Shown here: one piece after another, positions 22,501-33,930 of the stretch
How positions within the stretch are numbered: position 1 is the first letter of the stretch
How the letters are laid out: each line of letters starts with the position of its first letter
NCBI RefSeq assembly: GCF_027943255.1
Contig: NC_072892.1
Location: forward strand, 116,887,792-116,951,791
DNA from: Anastrepha obliqua
Lineage: Eukaryota; Arthropoda; Insecta; Diptera; Tephritidae
Direction: 5' to 3'
Length of the DNA stretch: 64,000 nt
Position numbers and translations under genes: made by a program
Notes under the pieces: model-generated
The model's input: the letters and a program-made list of their open reading frames with translations, nothing else
Databases searched by the model: none
What the model was told of the DNA's origin: nothing

Positions 22501-24809
22501 ATTGGTTATATTATGGCTGGAAGTGGGATAAAAGAAGTTCTTTCTACCATTTATCCAGAAAATACGATTGATCACATAACGTCAGGACGTGCCTATGCTA
22601 GAGCAGTACGTGCTCATACCTTATTGCAGCAAGCTTTAGCACAATTAATTTTTGAAGATCTTAAGGAGAATAATGCGGATTTTTTAAATGTATTGAATGA
22701 CGAACAAATATCGATGTTTTTTGAAATGTTCAATTACAATGAAATTACAGAAAACCAAGGATTTCAAATGCTGAGTAGAATTTTTGAAGATAAGTTAGTT
22801 GAGCTTGAAAATAAAAATAAAACATCAAAACTATGGATTACGTATTTTCGAATGGTAACAATATTGAAAGACTTCATTGCGGCCGACCGTATGGGGGATT
22901 GGAATTTACATCTACATAGTATTGAGCTGATGATTCCACTATTCCACGCATCAGGACATTTTCCCTATGCGAAGGCTGCACAAATTTATCTGCAAGATAT
23001 GAAGGAATTACAGTATATAATGGATCCAGCAGAGTTCGAAAAATATACAACAGGATATTTCACATCTAGGCGATCAGATATTTTTTTTTCTGGTATTGCA
23101 AGTGATCAGACTATTGAGCAGACTTTAATGAAAGGAATGAGCGTCGAAGGGGGTCCTTTTAAACGAGGTGCCACTGAAAGTGTAGTTTATAAATGGATCA
23201 GAGGAGTTATTTATAGTAAAGATATTATTCAAAGCATAGAAAATTTTTGTGACATATCTTTCAATAAAAGTCATCAACACAGTGATTCTACAGATGCTTG
23301 AATAGAAAGGGATGGTATCGATGTAAAAAGATTGGTAGACTTTTTCAAAGAACACAGTCCTTTTCCTGATACAGATGCAATTATGTCAATTGCCACTGGA
23401 ATTACCGGTGATAAAAGTATAAATTGTTACAATGCTTTTGAAGAAGGTTTAAAAGTTATGAAGAAAATCGAAGGGAAAAATGTACGCGAATTGAAGTTTT
23501 TAAGGAAAGATAAAATAAATTCTCTATTGGCTAAAAATAATAAAATAAAAATTCATAACAATGTTATTCCCGTTGATCCATTGTTGCTGTTTCAACGTAT
23601 TTGTGTGTTGAAAAAAACAGATGACGAACTAAAAACTTATATGAATTATGAACTGGCACCATATCCACTTGCTCTGTTTGAATATGGCCAAATGCGAAAG
23701 ACAAAAAAATCAACTTTCTACGAATTATTCCCAGAAATTCAGATTAATTTGAAAAGCTTAGAAAATGTTCATTATGTTATTGATGGAGGCATGTTGTTAT
23801 ATCGTTGCAAATGGCAATTAAATGAAACATTCAAAATGATATGCGAACATTACGTAAGATATTTGAGGAATAATTATAATAACGCATACGTGGTATTTGA
23901 TGGATATAAGAAGGACGGTATTAAATCTGCTGAAAAGAATCGTCGCGCACTAAAAAATATAAGTACAGATATTGAATTTGATGAAAATATGCCGTTAAAA
24001 ATCGCTCAAGATAAATTTCTAACGAATAAAAAAAATAAATCTCGCCTAATCGAAATGTTAAGAATAAAATTAGCTGATAACAATATTTTTACATGCCAAG
24101 CGGAAAGCGATGCAGATAAATTAATTGTTGATACAATTAGTTTAGAATCTCAAAATATTGTTGTAATTTCTGAAGACATTGACGTCTTGGTTGTATTAAC
24201 GGCATTGACGCCTACTGATCGTGAAATATATTTTTTAAAACCATCCCGAGGCAAAGTTAACCAACAAATATTTTCATCGAAAAGTTTAGAAAAATCTCTA
24301 CCAGCATGTAAAGAACATGTTCTGCGTTTTACAACAAAGGAAAAATTAAGTTTATCAAAAATTTTGAGAAGCGGAATGATCTAGATGACTCAGCAGCAGT
24401 ATTTAAAAATGTACATGAAGATGCAAATAATATATTTCAAGCTGGTATTACATGTATTTTGGGACTGTATGGTGCTTCGGCAAAAATGATGAAATCTGAT
24501 GTAGCATTTGAACACTTAAAACGGGTTTACCTACAAATCCAGATGTGGTTAGGGAATGATTTAATCATCGAAAATTGGGGATGGAACTATTCCAATAATA
24601 CCTATCATCCAATATTTACGAATCAATTACCTGTTCCCGAAAATTTATTAAAAATGTAATTTTGCAATTGCAAAAAAGAATGTGGAGCTGCATGCGGATG
24701 CCGAAAAAGTGGATTATACTGCAGTGTAGTATGCCTACAGTGCAACGACGACAGCTGTCTAAATGTAGCGCCTATGATTAACATCAGTGAAATTGAAGAT
24801 GATATTTGA
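22501..24809 (+). pseudogene. XPG/FEN1-like nuclease domain protein with C-terminal CXC cysteine cluster (broken)
   Basis: One long plus-strand coding region of about 765 codons with three breaks: TGA at 23299-23301, a frame change near 24325, and TAA at 24657-24659. The first third (from MAGSG at 22513) is helical with no motif I can name. The middle carries a PIN/XPG-type nuclease pattern: HYVIDGGMLLYR at about 23770-23805, AYVVFDGY at about 23885-23908, CQAESDADKLIVD at about 24094-24132, and VVISEDIDVLVVL at about 24163-24200. These mirror the acidic clusters that bind metals in FEN1 (D, FDG, ExE/D, ED-x-D). The block GCDTT expected next is absent at the frame change, after which SAFYNKGKIKFIKNF resumes. 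The end has nine Cys (C-x-C-x3-C-x3-C-x-C-x6-C-x3-C-x2-C-x4-C), like tesmin/TSO1 CXC domains. Sequence before MAGSG reads IGYI behind an AG, so MAGSG may be internal, after an intron. AATAAA lies at 24828-24833. It could be a transposon-derived (Academ-like) protein or a dispersed arthropod family member. Confidence 0.75.
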
Positions 24810-25368
24810 AAAAATGTAAATTTTTCAATAAACAAATTTTTTTGTTAATTCATTTTTTTCTTTTAAATAGTCATAATTTTTTTGTTTTTAATAATTAATT
24901 CGATTTTACTTTTATGCTATAATAACAGAAAACAATTTTTTATTTTTTTTTTGTATGCTAATTATTTAAATAAACGAATAGTTTAAATAATATTTTTTTT
25001 TTAACATTTAAATATCCATAATCTATTTATTTTTTCATTTGCTTCCACTTCTGTTACAAAAACAATAAATTCTACAACGTTATTTGCATTATAGCACATA
25101 AGTTATTGCAATCATAAATTTTTGCTATTTAAAAATCAAATGCACAACTTTTAAATAGGTAGAGATTATTATTTATGTTATTCACAACACATTTTCGCAA
25201 AGATAATTTAATTTCATCTAGTCCCTAAGACATCCTAGGTTTTCACGTTTTTAACGCTCCAGACACTCCACTAATTCATTACTTCGTGATTTATTGTCCT
25301 AACAGTGACGCTACTTTTTTTATTTTTAAAACAACGGATCAAAAGGTTTTGTAATTTTACACTGCTTC
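24810..25368. other. AT-rich 3' flank of the nuclease locus
   Basis: Very AT-rich with long T runs. No inverted repeat matching the region upstream of 22501 could be found by eye. Nothing else recognised. Confidence 0.4.
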
Positions 25369-26040
25369 TTGATGGGAAAACATACCGTTCAAGCGAAGGA
25401 ATTGCTTGAAAAGTGTTATCGGGACTCCGCTCCATCAGAAACAACAATAAAACTATGGCTTGCTGGCTTCAAACGTGCTTGTAGAGACACCGATGATGCA
25501 CAACGCAGCGGACATCCAAATGAGGCGGCAACACCAGAAAACATCAAAAAAATCAACAAAACCATTTTGAGTGATCGAAAAGTGAAGTTGCGTGAGCTGA
25601 CATCGTAAAGATATCAAAAGTGTTGGCTTTATATTGCATGAGCATTTGACTATGATAACACCGTATTTGCCCACTGTAGACCAAAAACAAGAACATATTG
25701 ATGATTCTGAGTGGTGTTTGGCCATGTTTAAACGCAATAAACGGAATTTTGGTGAAACATGGGTCCATCTCTTCATTCTGGAATCAAAACGGCCGTCATT
25801 TGAGTGGCACCGATAACAATCCGCAATGGCCAAACTACATGAAATGAACGTATTCGACAGATTTGACTCCCGGCGACTACTGGCTGTTCAATGTTCGCAG
25901 ACTTAAAAAAATGGTCGCGGTATTTTCGCTGGAATGAAGAGGTTATCGCTGAAACTGAGGACTATTTTGCGGCAAAGGTTAAATCATTCTACAAAAGTGG
26001 TATTGAAATGTTAGAGCGGCGCTCGAATGAGTTCCACAAA
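25369..26040 (+). pseudogene. Mariner transposase, internally deleted
   Basis: The plus strand opens MMGKHTVQAKELLEKCYRDS, then TIKLWLAGFKRACRDTDDAQ and RSGHPNEAATPENIKKINKT, the N-terminal DNA-binding part of a mariner transposase. After the stop at 25606 other frames give VGFILHEHLTM, then DQKQEHIDDSEWCLAMFKRN, and finally EEVIAETEDYFAAKVKSFYK and SGIEMLERRSNEFHK. The stretch with the first catalytic Asp block and most of the catalytic core is missing. A SINE fragment takes over at about 26030. No clear terminal inverted repeats were placed. Confidence 0.8.
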
Positions 26041-26212
26041 TGAAGAGACCTACAATTTTAAGCCAACTCCAAACGGCAGATATTTGTTTTTTTTTTTTGT
26101 TTTTATGGCAGAAATACACTCGGAGGTTTATCATTGCCTGCCGAGGGGCGACCGCTATTAGAAAAACTTGTTCTTCATTTTAGTGTTTCAGCGAGATTCG
26201 AATCACGATAAA
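26030..26212 (-). mobile_element. SINE fragment
   Basis: It matches the SINE body in reverse orientation (CCACAAATGAAGAGACCTAC through GGCGACCGCTATTAGAAAAA) and keeps a B-box-like GATTCGAATC at 26195-26204. The A-box side and the 3' end are missing. A T run expands at 26087-26099. It joins the end of the mariner directly. Confidence 0.8.
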
Positions 26213-27014
26213 TTAATGAATAAATAAACCTTGTTCCAGTAAAATAAACTTTTAATTTTTAAGCAAGTATTTAAGCTCGTGTGGGGCTGTACTAAAAAAC
26301 AGTTATTGCAAGATTATGACTTGAAGTTGCGAAACAATATACTGCAGCTCATACTAAAAGGCTAAAAAAAATACCAACTCTGAGGCTCAGCGACTTGCCA
26401 ACCCAGGTGAGCAATGCCGGAGACTTAAACGAAGAAAACCTATTGATTTTGTTTCAGAGATTTGAACGTGTGGCAAACACAAATTTTATTTAAATGTTTC
26501 ATTGTTGATTATTCTGCTAGCATTTTAAAGCTTCCAATTGAGCATAGAAGCTTTCAGAGTTAAGACAAAGAGTAAAGCGAGCTTGCATTAGGCTAGCAAC
26601 TTAAAGTGCGATATTATGAGTATTTTTTTAAATTTTATTTTATAAAATGTGTAAATTTTACATCAGTTTAAATATTTGCAAGCAAAAAAAAAATAATTAT
26701 TTCAGTGTAGAGTTTTTCAATCGCAAGCTTATTGGCATAAAACAAAACTAATTCTGTACTCGTATGTATAACTGTTAAACAATTTTCAGTTAGAAATTTT
26801 TGTTGTTTTCAATTTTGTGGCAATCTGCCCATATACTTTCGAAATAAAAACTACCTTACAATATTTTATATTGCAATATTGATTGAATTAACTGTGATAA
26901 TCCTGTTTGTTGAAATGCAATTTTCTTGCTAAAATGTAGAAGACAAAAGCATTCACTACATATTTCGGATGCATGCATGTAGATACTTATATATGTTCAT
27001 AGGTAGTTAATATC
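26213..27014. other. AT-rich spacer
   Basis: No gene or clear repeat recognised. Confidence 0.4.
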
Positions 27015-27016
27015 TA

Positions 27017-27548
27017 TGGATAAGTTCGTGCGGTTTTACAACAGATGGCGTAACTTGATTATTATTCCATCGATCCACATTTCCAAACATTCATTGGAGA
27101 GCTACTGTCGTAAGGCACAAACGTCAGTATAAGTTTTTTATTTGAAGCGTAAACAACAATATTTTTACCACACTTGAAAATGTCGAGTTTCGTGCCAAAT
27201 AATGTGTTTTTGCGGGGAATTTTTTAATATGAAGAAAAAAGCAGCCGAAAGTCATCGTATCTTGGTGGAAGTTTATGGTGAGCATGCTCTAGCTGAGCGA
27301 ACGTGCCAGAAGTGGTTTGCACGCTTTAAAAGTGGTGATTTTGGCTTGGAAGACGAAGAACGCGAGGGTGCGCCGCCAAAGTTCATGGATACCGAATTGG
27401 AGGAATTGCTCGATCAAGATCCGGCTCAAACGCAAGAAGAGGTTGCAAAAACTTTGGGAGTTGATCAATCAACCATTTCCAAACGTTTAAAAGCCATGGG
27501 AATGATCCGAAATTCAAATTTCGAAAAAAAACCGCACGAACTTATTCA
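27017..27548 (+). mobile_element. Mariner deletion derivative (5' coding part joined to 3' tip)
   Basis: Inverted tips TGGATAAGTTCGTGCGGTTT and TGAATAAGTTCGTGCGGTTT are flanked by TA on both sides. Inside, MSSFVPN (27180) and, in another frame, KKKAAESHRILVEVYGEHAL, CQKWFARFKSGDFGLEDEER and DQDPAQTQEEVAKTLGVDQS, then TISKRLKAMGMI. This is the mauritiana-like N-terminal DNA-binding domain of a mariner transposase. The sequence then runs straight into the right tip, so the whole catalytic domain is deleted. At 532 bp it is a non-autonomous form. Confidence 0.9.
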
Positions 27549-27665
27549 TAGTCCTATTACATATACATATGTAGGTATAAAATAGGTTTAAAGTTTAAAA
27601 TTTTTGTACCATTATTAAATATTATATGAGATCTTTATTAAAGAATATTTTTTAATTACTCGATA

Positions 27666-28772
27666 CAGTCCAGTTCACTTGATTAGAGGCAATAATATTT
27701 ATGGAAGTATATGGTTATTAAAGAAACGGTATTCGATCTATGAATGCAAGGTTTAATAAGTCAAGTGAAAACTGTTCTTTGCTCGAGAGTAAACATGGGT
27801 GAAAATATTATTCCATGTATTCGACGGTATTCACAGCTGTAAAATTTCAGCATCTGCAATACTACACGTGATTTATTGGTTCACTTGAATAGAGCCACTC
27901 AGTTTGTCTACATTATTTGCATATTAAAGCTGTGAAAAGGTTCGCTTTTGAAGCATTCATTGTGTTTGGTCGAAAACTTCTTAATTCTATTAAAATGGGA
28001 AAGCAGAAAGGATTGACAGATCGCGAAAAACGCAAATCATTATCTTGATCTCAGAGAAACTTTGAAATCGCCAAATTGCCAAAAAGATTGGTTGAAATCC
28101 AAGTCTTGTGGATCTTTATGTATACGAAACAAGCTGCCTCCTATGATACGAACTGCAAAGGCAGAACTGCGATTGCCTTGATATCGAAGGAAACCCCCAA
28201 AACCTTTAGGCTTGCATCAAATTCCACCCTTCCGACAGCAAAATTTCAAGAAATAGCAAGTGTTGCAACCAGCAAATCCACCGTTCGAAGAGCTACTCTA
28301 AAAGCGCCACATCTCAAGCAAAAAAAATTACTTTTGAATAAACTTCGCAATTGTGCCCCAAAATGTTCAAACTTTGGTATTCCTTGATCTGAATATTGAA
28401 AATCTATGGGGATGGCTTGCCTGAAAGGTTTAAGAGATTGGGAACCAATTTTAAGACAAAAATGATTAAATTCGAATCATTAAAACGGCCTGGTCTGAAA
28501 TTTCATTAGGCTATTTGGACAATTTATATGCTTTTATTGACGTATTTACAAAGTAATTTATAGACAAGGTAGAAGCTTAAAAAATAAATGTAAAAAAATA
28601 CAAAATTTCCTATATTTGTCATACTTTTTTTTACTTATTTGGTTAGTGCTTCTATGCAAGTGAACCAATATGTGAATTATAAAAACCCTAGGATTACAAG
28701 ATCAAAAAAGGTAGCTTTCATAACTATTTTCTTCCATATAAATTTTTGTCTCTAATCAAGTGAACAAGACTG
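27666..28772 (+). mobile_element. Tc1-like element, internally deleted and decayed
   Basis: Inverted ends share GTTCACTTGATTAGAG, with TA nearby. The plus strand starts MGKQKGLTDREKRKSL at 27994, then after shifts NCKGRTAIALISKETPKTFR, LASNSTLPTAKFQEIASVAT and SKSTVRRATLKAPHL, the helix-turn-helix region of Tc1-like transposases. Near 28380-28560 the C-terminal part appears with DLNIENLWGWLA (remains of the DLNPIEN block with the last catalytic residues), then KTAWSEISLGYLDNLYAF. The first two catalytic blocks are absent. Confidence 0.8.
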
Positions 28773-28774
28773 CA

Positions 28775-29384
28775 TATGCCGTTGATTTGTTTCTAATATT
28801 TATCTAAAATTTAAAAATTTCTATTTCCATTTTTTGCTTAATAAAAAATGTCAACACATAAAGACCGCTGTTCTTCCTTGGCTACCACGATGAGTTCCTT
28901 TGGGCTTATACTTCATTTTGTGAAATCAGAAAAAGATTTAAAGGGGCCATATAGGTAATTTAGGATGGCAGCTCCAAAGTTGGAATGTCTTTTTTGCTAA
29001 AAACTCTTTTCGTATATGGAAAATGACAAAACCGATGAATAGTGCCGTGGATATTGAAAAAAGAAAAAAAGATCAACATTCTCTTCAGCCATGATTTGGA
29101 CACTGTGAAAAGATTTTAGAGGTGTGGCCAAGATCAACCCGTTAACTGACTCTCAGCGAATTTGAAAGAATCAGCCAAACCTGGTAATCTATCATCCTTT
29201 TGTTTTCGTTATTCGCTCCTCACACTTTCCCTCCTACTGCTGACTTTATTTATGTGTCTCGAGGTGGCACTCAAATATGCAGCTCCCATCTTCGGTGACT
29301 GGGTAACACACCTAGTTGGGCAATATCTCCCAAATTTTTTTTTGTTGAAATTAGCTAAGAAAAAAATAATATATATATATAATA
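28775..29384. other. Spacer
   Basis: No gene recognised. It ends in an AT dinucleotide tract at 29368-29391 that borders the fold-back element. Confidence 0.4.
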
Positions 29385-30466
29385 TATATATGGGACGTTC
29401 CACGTCAACCGGTACACTAGCCGGTCCAAAATTCTATGGGACCGATTTTGAAGTCCAAGGTCTCAAAATGATCGTCTGAATGTCCACTATTGAAAGCCGT
29501 CTGGCCCATTGAGGAATTCAATATGGCGTCCAAATTATGGCGTCTAAGCTGACTAAAAATTAGAGTTTATTTAAAATCTTGTGTGCTCCTAAGAAAACCA
29601 GGAGCAATGAAAAAAAAGTAATACTGATTCTTTATGTTCTTAGGGTCGCAGATTACGATTTCGGAAGCAGATTTCCAAAATTCAAAATGGCGTATTGGAT
29701 CCGATTATTTCGATTTTTTTGAAACCTATCTTAAAAGGGTTTTTGGGGTCGCTGATTGCGATTCTGGAGTACTATTTCAAGAATTAAAAATAGCGGATCC
29801 AATATGGCGGCCAAAAATTATTTTATTTTATTTTATTTTTTTGTTTTTTTTTTATTATATTATTTTTTTTTTTTATTTTATAACGTTATTTATTTTTGGC
29901 CGCCATATTGGATCCGCTATTTTGAATTCTTGAAATATGACTCCAGAATCGCAATCAGCGACCCCAAAAACCCTTTTAAAACAGGTTTCAAAAAAATCGA
30001 AATAATTTTTTTATTTTTGACCGCCATATTGGATTCGCCATTTTGAATTTAAAAAATCTGACTCCAGATTCGTAATCAGCGACCCCAAAAACCCCTTAGA
30101 AATACATTTTAAACAAATCGAAATAAATTAATATTTTCGGCCGCCATATTGGATCCGCCATTTTGAATTTTGGAAATCTGCTTCCGAAATCGTAATCTGC
30201 GACCCTAAGAACATAAAGAATCAGTATTACTTTTTTTTCATTGCTCCTGGTTTTCTTAAGAGCACACAAGATTTTAAATAAACTCTAATTTTTAGTCAGC
30301 TTAGACGCCATAATTTGGACGCCATATCGAATTTCTCAATGGGCCAGACGGCTTTCAATAGTGGACATTCAGACAATCATTTTGAGACCTTGAACTTCAA
30401 AATCGGTCCCATAGAATTTTGGACCGGCTAGTGTACCGGTTGACGTGGAACGTCCCATATATGTAT
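29385..30466. mobile_element. Fold-back element with long complex inverted arms
   Basis: The outer ends share ATATATGGGACGTTCCACGT in inverted orientation. The arms then match for hundreds of bases (ACCGGTACACTAGCCGGTCC, TGGGCCAGACGGCTTTCAAT on the right arm, the GCTCCTGGTTTTCTTAAGAG region and others) and close on a T-rich centre near 29820-29890. Within the arms a module of about 115-125 bp (GGCCGCCATATTGGATCCGC then a block with ATCAGCGACCCC) is repeated, three times on the right and about twice on the left. No coding frame. The superfamily is not identified. Confidence 0.85.
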
Positions 30467-30761
30467 AATTGGCGCATACACCAGGTGTTTGGCCAAGCTC
30501 CTCCTCCTATTTGTGGCGTGCGTCTTGATGTTGTTCCACAAATGGAGAGACCTACAGTTTCAAGCCGACTCCGAACGGCAGATATTTTTTTATGACGAGC
30601 TTTTTCATGGCAGAAATACGCTCGGAGGTTTGCCATTGCCTGCAAAAGACCGACTACTATTAGAAAAAACTGCTTCTATCATTTGGCGTTTCATGGTCGT
30701 TGTTTCGAACCTACGCAGTTCTGCATGGTAGTCAGACACCAAACCATTCGGCTACGACAGT
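30467..30761 (-). mobile_element. tRNA-derived SINE, full-length copy
   Basis: Reverse-oriented copy with both promoter boxes on the minus strand: TAGCCGAATGGTTTGG (A-box-like, 30739-30754) and GGTTCGAAAC (B-box-like, 30702-30711). The body matches the 1136-1440 copy throughout. The 3' end GGTGTATGCGCCAATTATAC leads into an ATATAT run shared with the end of the fold-back element, which it abuts. Confidence 0.9.
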
Positions 30762-32919
30762 CGATGTATACACATATACCGTTATTCCTATTTTTGAAAT
30801 GAGCCACTGCTTCTCTCTTATTCGCTGATTGACAGTCGTCACAGCTAAACGTACACTTATTATCATAGACAAGTTGAGATTTTCTCAAATGAAATACAAC
30901 TAGATGTTTGTTAAGAAAACCATTTTAATGCAAGACCTTTGATTTCAACATTTATATAAACACTTAATTAACAAAGTGGAATTTTAAGTTAGAAAATAGA
31001 AAATAAAATGGAAAGAAATAACTGTAAAGCCAGCACAGAGCAAGAATTGGATTGGATTTGGAAGTAGCCAACCAACAGGAAAGCGATGAAAAGTCATAAA
31101 ACTTCAAGCATAAAAAAGTCGTGCAATAACTAAGTGTGTTTCTAAGTAAGTGGCTAAGATGAAATATGAGAAGTCCACTTAAAATGCACTCGCGCCCCTT
31201 GCTACACAGCGCACCCTCAAAGCACTGTACTCCCGCTTACGTTTGCCTTGGTAGAAACAACTCAAAAAGCAACTTCAAGTCTCTTTCAATTATGGCACTT
31301 CTTACTTTGTTTCATCAGGAGTCTTATTTCTGTATCTACTAAATAAAAAGCACGGGTAAACCCCCAGTTCGCAAAAAGCGTGTTGAGTATTACCACTGGT
31401 GGTAGATTTCTATACTCAGCTCATCCACAGTTGCACTGAAACTCATCGCTTTCTATTCACAGTCATTGCAATAAAATTGAGTTTGAGTGCTCAGTTTGTG
31501 TGTGCTTGTGAGAGTCTGTAGATTTATGCATTGTACTTAAACGCATTCTTTTCTATTTTCTTTTTTGCCTTTGTCTTATTTGTATTTCCTTTTACAAAAG
31601 CCATTGAAGAAGTGGTGATAGAGTGGGAGAGAAATTGCCAAAGGGTGTAAGGGTGCCGACACGGATTTCAATCTAAATTTAAGGATGTTGCGAAAGATAA
31701 TAATACTTGTAATATCAGGTGGAATTGTTTTTGCATTGTTATTTGTTTTATGCACTTTTGTCTTTGCTCTTGCTATTATTATCATTTTGTTGTTATTGTT
31801 GGCTTACTCTTGTTGTGTGGTTGCATTGTTTCTATTGCCTGTGGAAGATAAGAAGAAAATATAAAGAAGCTACTATTTAAAGGAAATGAAATTTGAGTGC
31901 AACGTCAAGAGGGCGAGTGAGTGAGTTAGTCAGTAGGTGAGTGGCCAATCGAGCTGGAATTGGGAGTCAAAGTGCTGTAGTGAAAAAATGAGGGACTACT
32001 TATCGAAAAAGTGTAGTGTTTTTGTTTGTAGGTAGAATAAATTTTTTTTAACCGTACACCTTTCAAAGAAGCGCTCAGTAGAAACACTGTAAATTGAAAT
32101 TGAAGGAAATAATACTTACGCGTTTTTCATTTAATAAAATAAAATTGCCTTTGGAACATTTGTAAAAAAATACTTTTGGAAGATTTTCATATCGTGGCTA
32201 TTTGATATTTGATAAAATGAATTTTAAAAGAAAATTACAAATTACTTGGTTACAGAGCACTTTACGTAAAAGTGCAAGTTTGTTTAAGCAATGAATGAGC
32301 AGGTATGGCCGCTTTTTCAATTTATAGCTTCTCTGTGCTGTATTATATTTTACTTTAGTTAGAAAAATCATAGTTAGCAATTTAAATACTTAAATTAAAA
32401 GCCTTTTTGGGAGTCTTTCCTTTAAACTTTAATGATTCCGTTTATTAAATCAGTTTAGTAAGCGTCGTTCTGGGACTTTGTGCTTATCAGAAAGTAATGA
32501 ATTACAGGATTGCAGAATAACAGAATGAAACAGTAATAATGGCTGTCTATGTTTTTACATTTAAAACAGATGCAGCCACGTTTTAGACGAATTTCTAGAA
32601 AGACTTAATGGCGAAGAAAATATAGTAATATAGACGACCTAGTTATCTATACCATAGGCTACCATGATGAACCATGATGATCGGCAGACAAGTATGTTGA
32701 GAAAGGATTATCAGAAAACCCATTGGAGTTCACTACCGTCTCTTTCCCCATAGGAAGTAATGCCCATCAGTTCAAAGCTACCTACGAAAACTGTATGTAA
32801 CCCAAGTGAAATGAAACATCTCGAAGTTGATTGGTTAAATTGCGATTCACCAATAATCCAATTAGTGCTGCCACACTCTCACTACCATTAAGTTATTATT
32901 ACGATTATTTCTGCACGAC
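30762..32919. other. Spacer
   Basis: No transposon or gene recognised. AT-rich with short poly-pyrimidine and TTG-rich stretches (31740-31830). It may be host intergenic or intronic DNA. Confidence 0.35.
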
Positions 32920-33930
32920 TATACTCAGTTTGTCCGATTAAGAAACCTTATAAGCTTGCTTACGTCCATTCCGTTATAACATCCCAGTCTTCCATAGGAC
33001 AGGGCATTCACAGAGGAAATGGAAAATAGTTTCCTTTTTCTCCGGTTGATTACAACTATGGCAGTTATCCTTGCCGTGAGTCTGCAGGTTTGTTTTTTTG
33101 TCAGTATTACCGTTTGTTTGTGGTTGTAGGAGGGCCTTAACGTTCTGCTAACTTTGCATGTTGTCTGGTCTCCATCTGCATTCCACGATTTTGCATGTTG
33201 TCTGGACTCCATCTGCATTCCACGATTTGTAGATATTATGAGAAGATTGCATTGTTGATGGCACCCAATGTGGTGAGTACGCATTCTGCAGGAATGTTAT
33301 GAATGACAGATCCCCCTCTTGCCGGTTCGTCCGCTTTTTCGTTTCCTTCAATGTTGCGATGTCCCGGGACCCAGGTTAAGGTAACTTTATGGTTTGCACT
33401 CAAGGTGGTTCGGCTATTTCTACTTTGTTATACCAGTTTAGAGCTTACTGCAACTGAGTCCCGTGCCTCGATTGCAGTTTGGCTATCCGAAACAAAAGCT
33501 ATATTGCACTTAAAAGAGAAATCTGCAATTAGTAGTTTCCCTTATTGCCAGTATTTCCATCTGGAAGACACTACAATTATCGGGATTTTTCAATTCTAAG
33601 ACTATGGTAAAATATACCACAATCTATATTTGAACCATCTGTGTGGACTGTCGAAGTTGTTTAGTAAGAGTCCCATACTCCATTCCTCCTGGTAATCATC
33701 TTGTTGCTATGGAGATCTACAGGAGTAATATGTGTCAGTACATAGCCTCTCTAGGACATAAACTAGATGCACAGAGGGTTCTTTGAATTCTACTAAGTAA
33801 TTTGATATTGTTATCTCTCCGTAGAGCTTTCCACCAAACTCGTACTTGGGTTGACGACCCATCTTCTTCCAAGCATACCTGTATGTTTACTGGTATATAT
33901 TCCAGATTATAGTTGTTTAATCTACATAAG
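32920..33930 (-). pseudogene. Jockey-like LINE fragment, RNase H to C-terminus
   Basis: The minus strand reads FVSDSQTAIEARDSVAVSSK (RNase H with a catalytic Asp) near 33430-33500, then RDIATLKETKKRTNRQEG, a shifted relic of the GNExADxLAR motif. Farther left it reads LRPSYNHKQTVILTKKQTCR, CHSCNQPEKKETIFHFLCEC and VSKLIRFLNRTN, the same family as 1490-1835 and 18835-19215. A 41-bp direct duplication lies at about 33156-33237. Several frameshifts are present. Confidence 0.8.
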
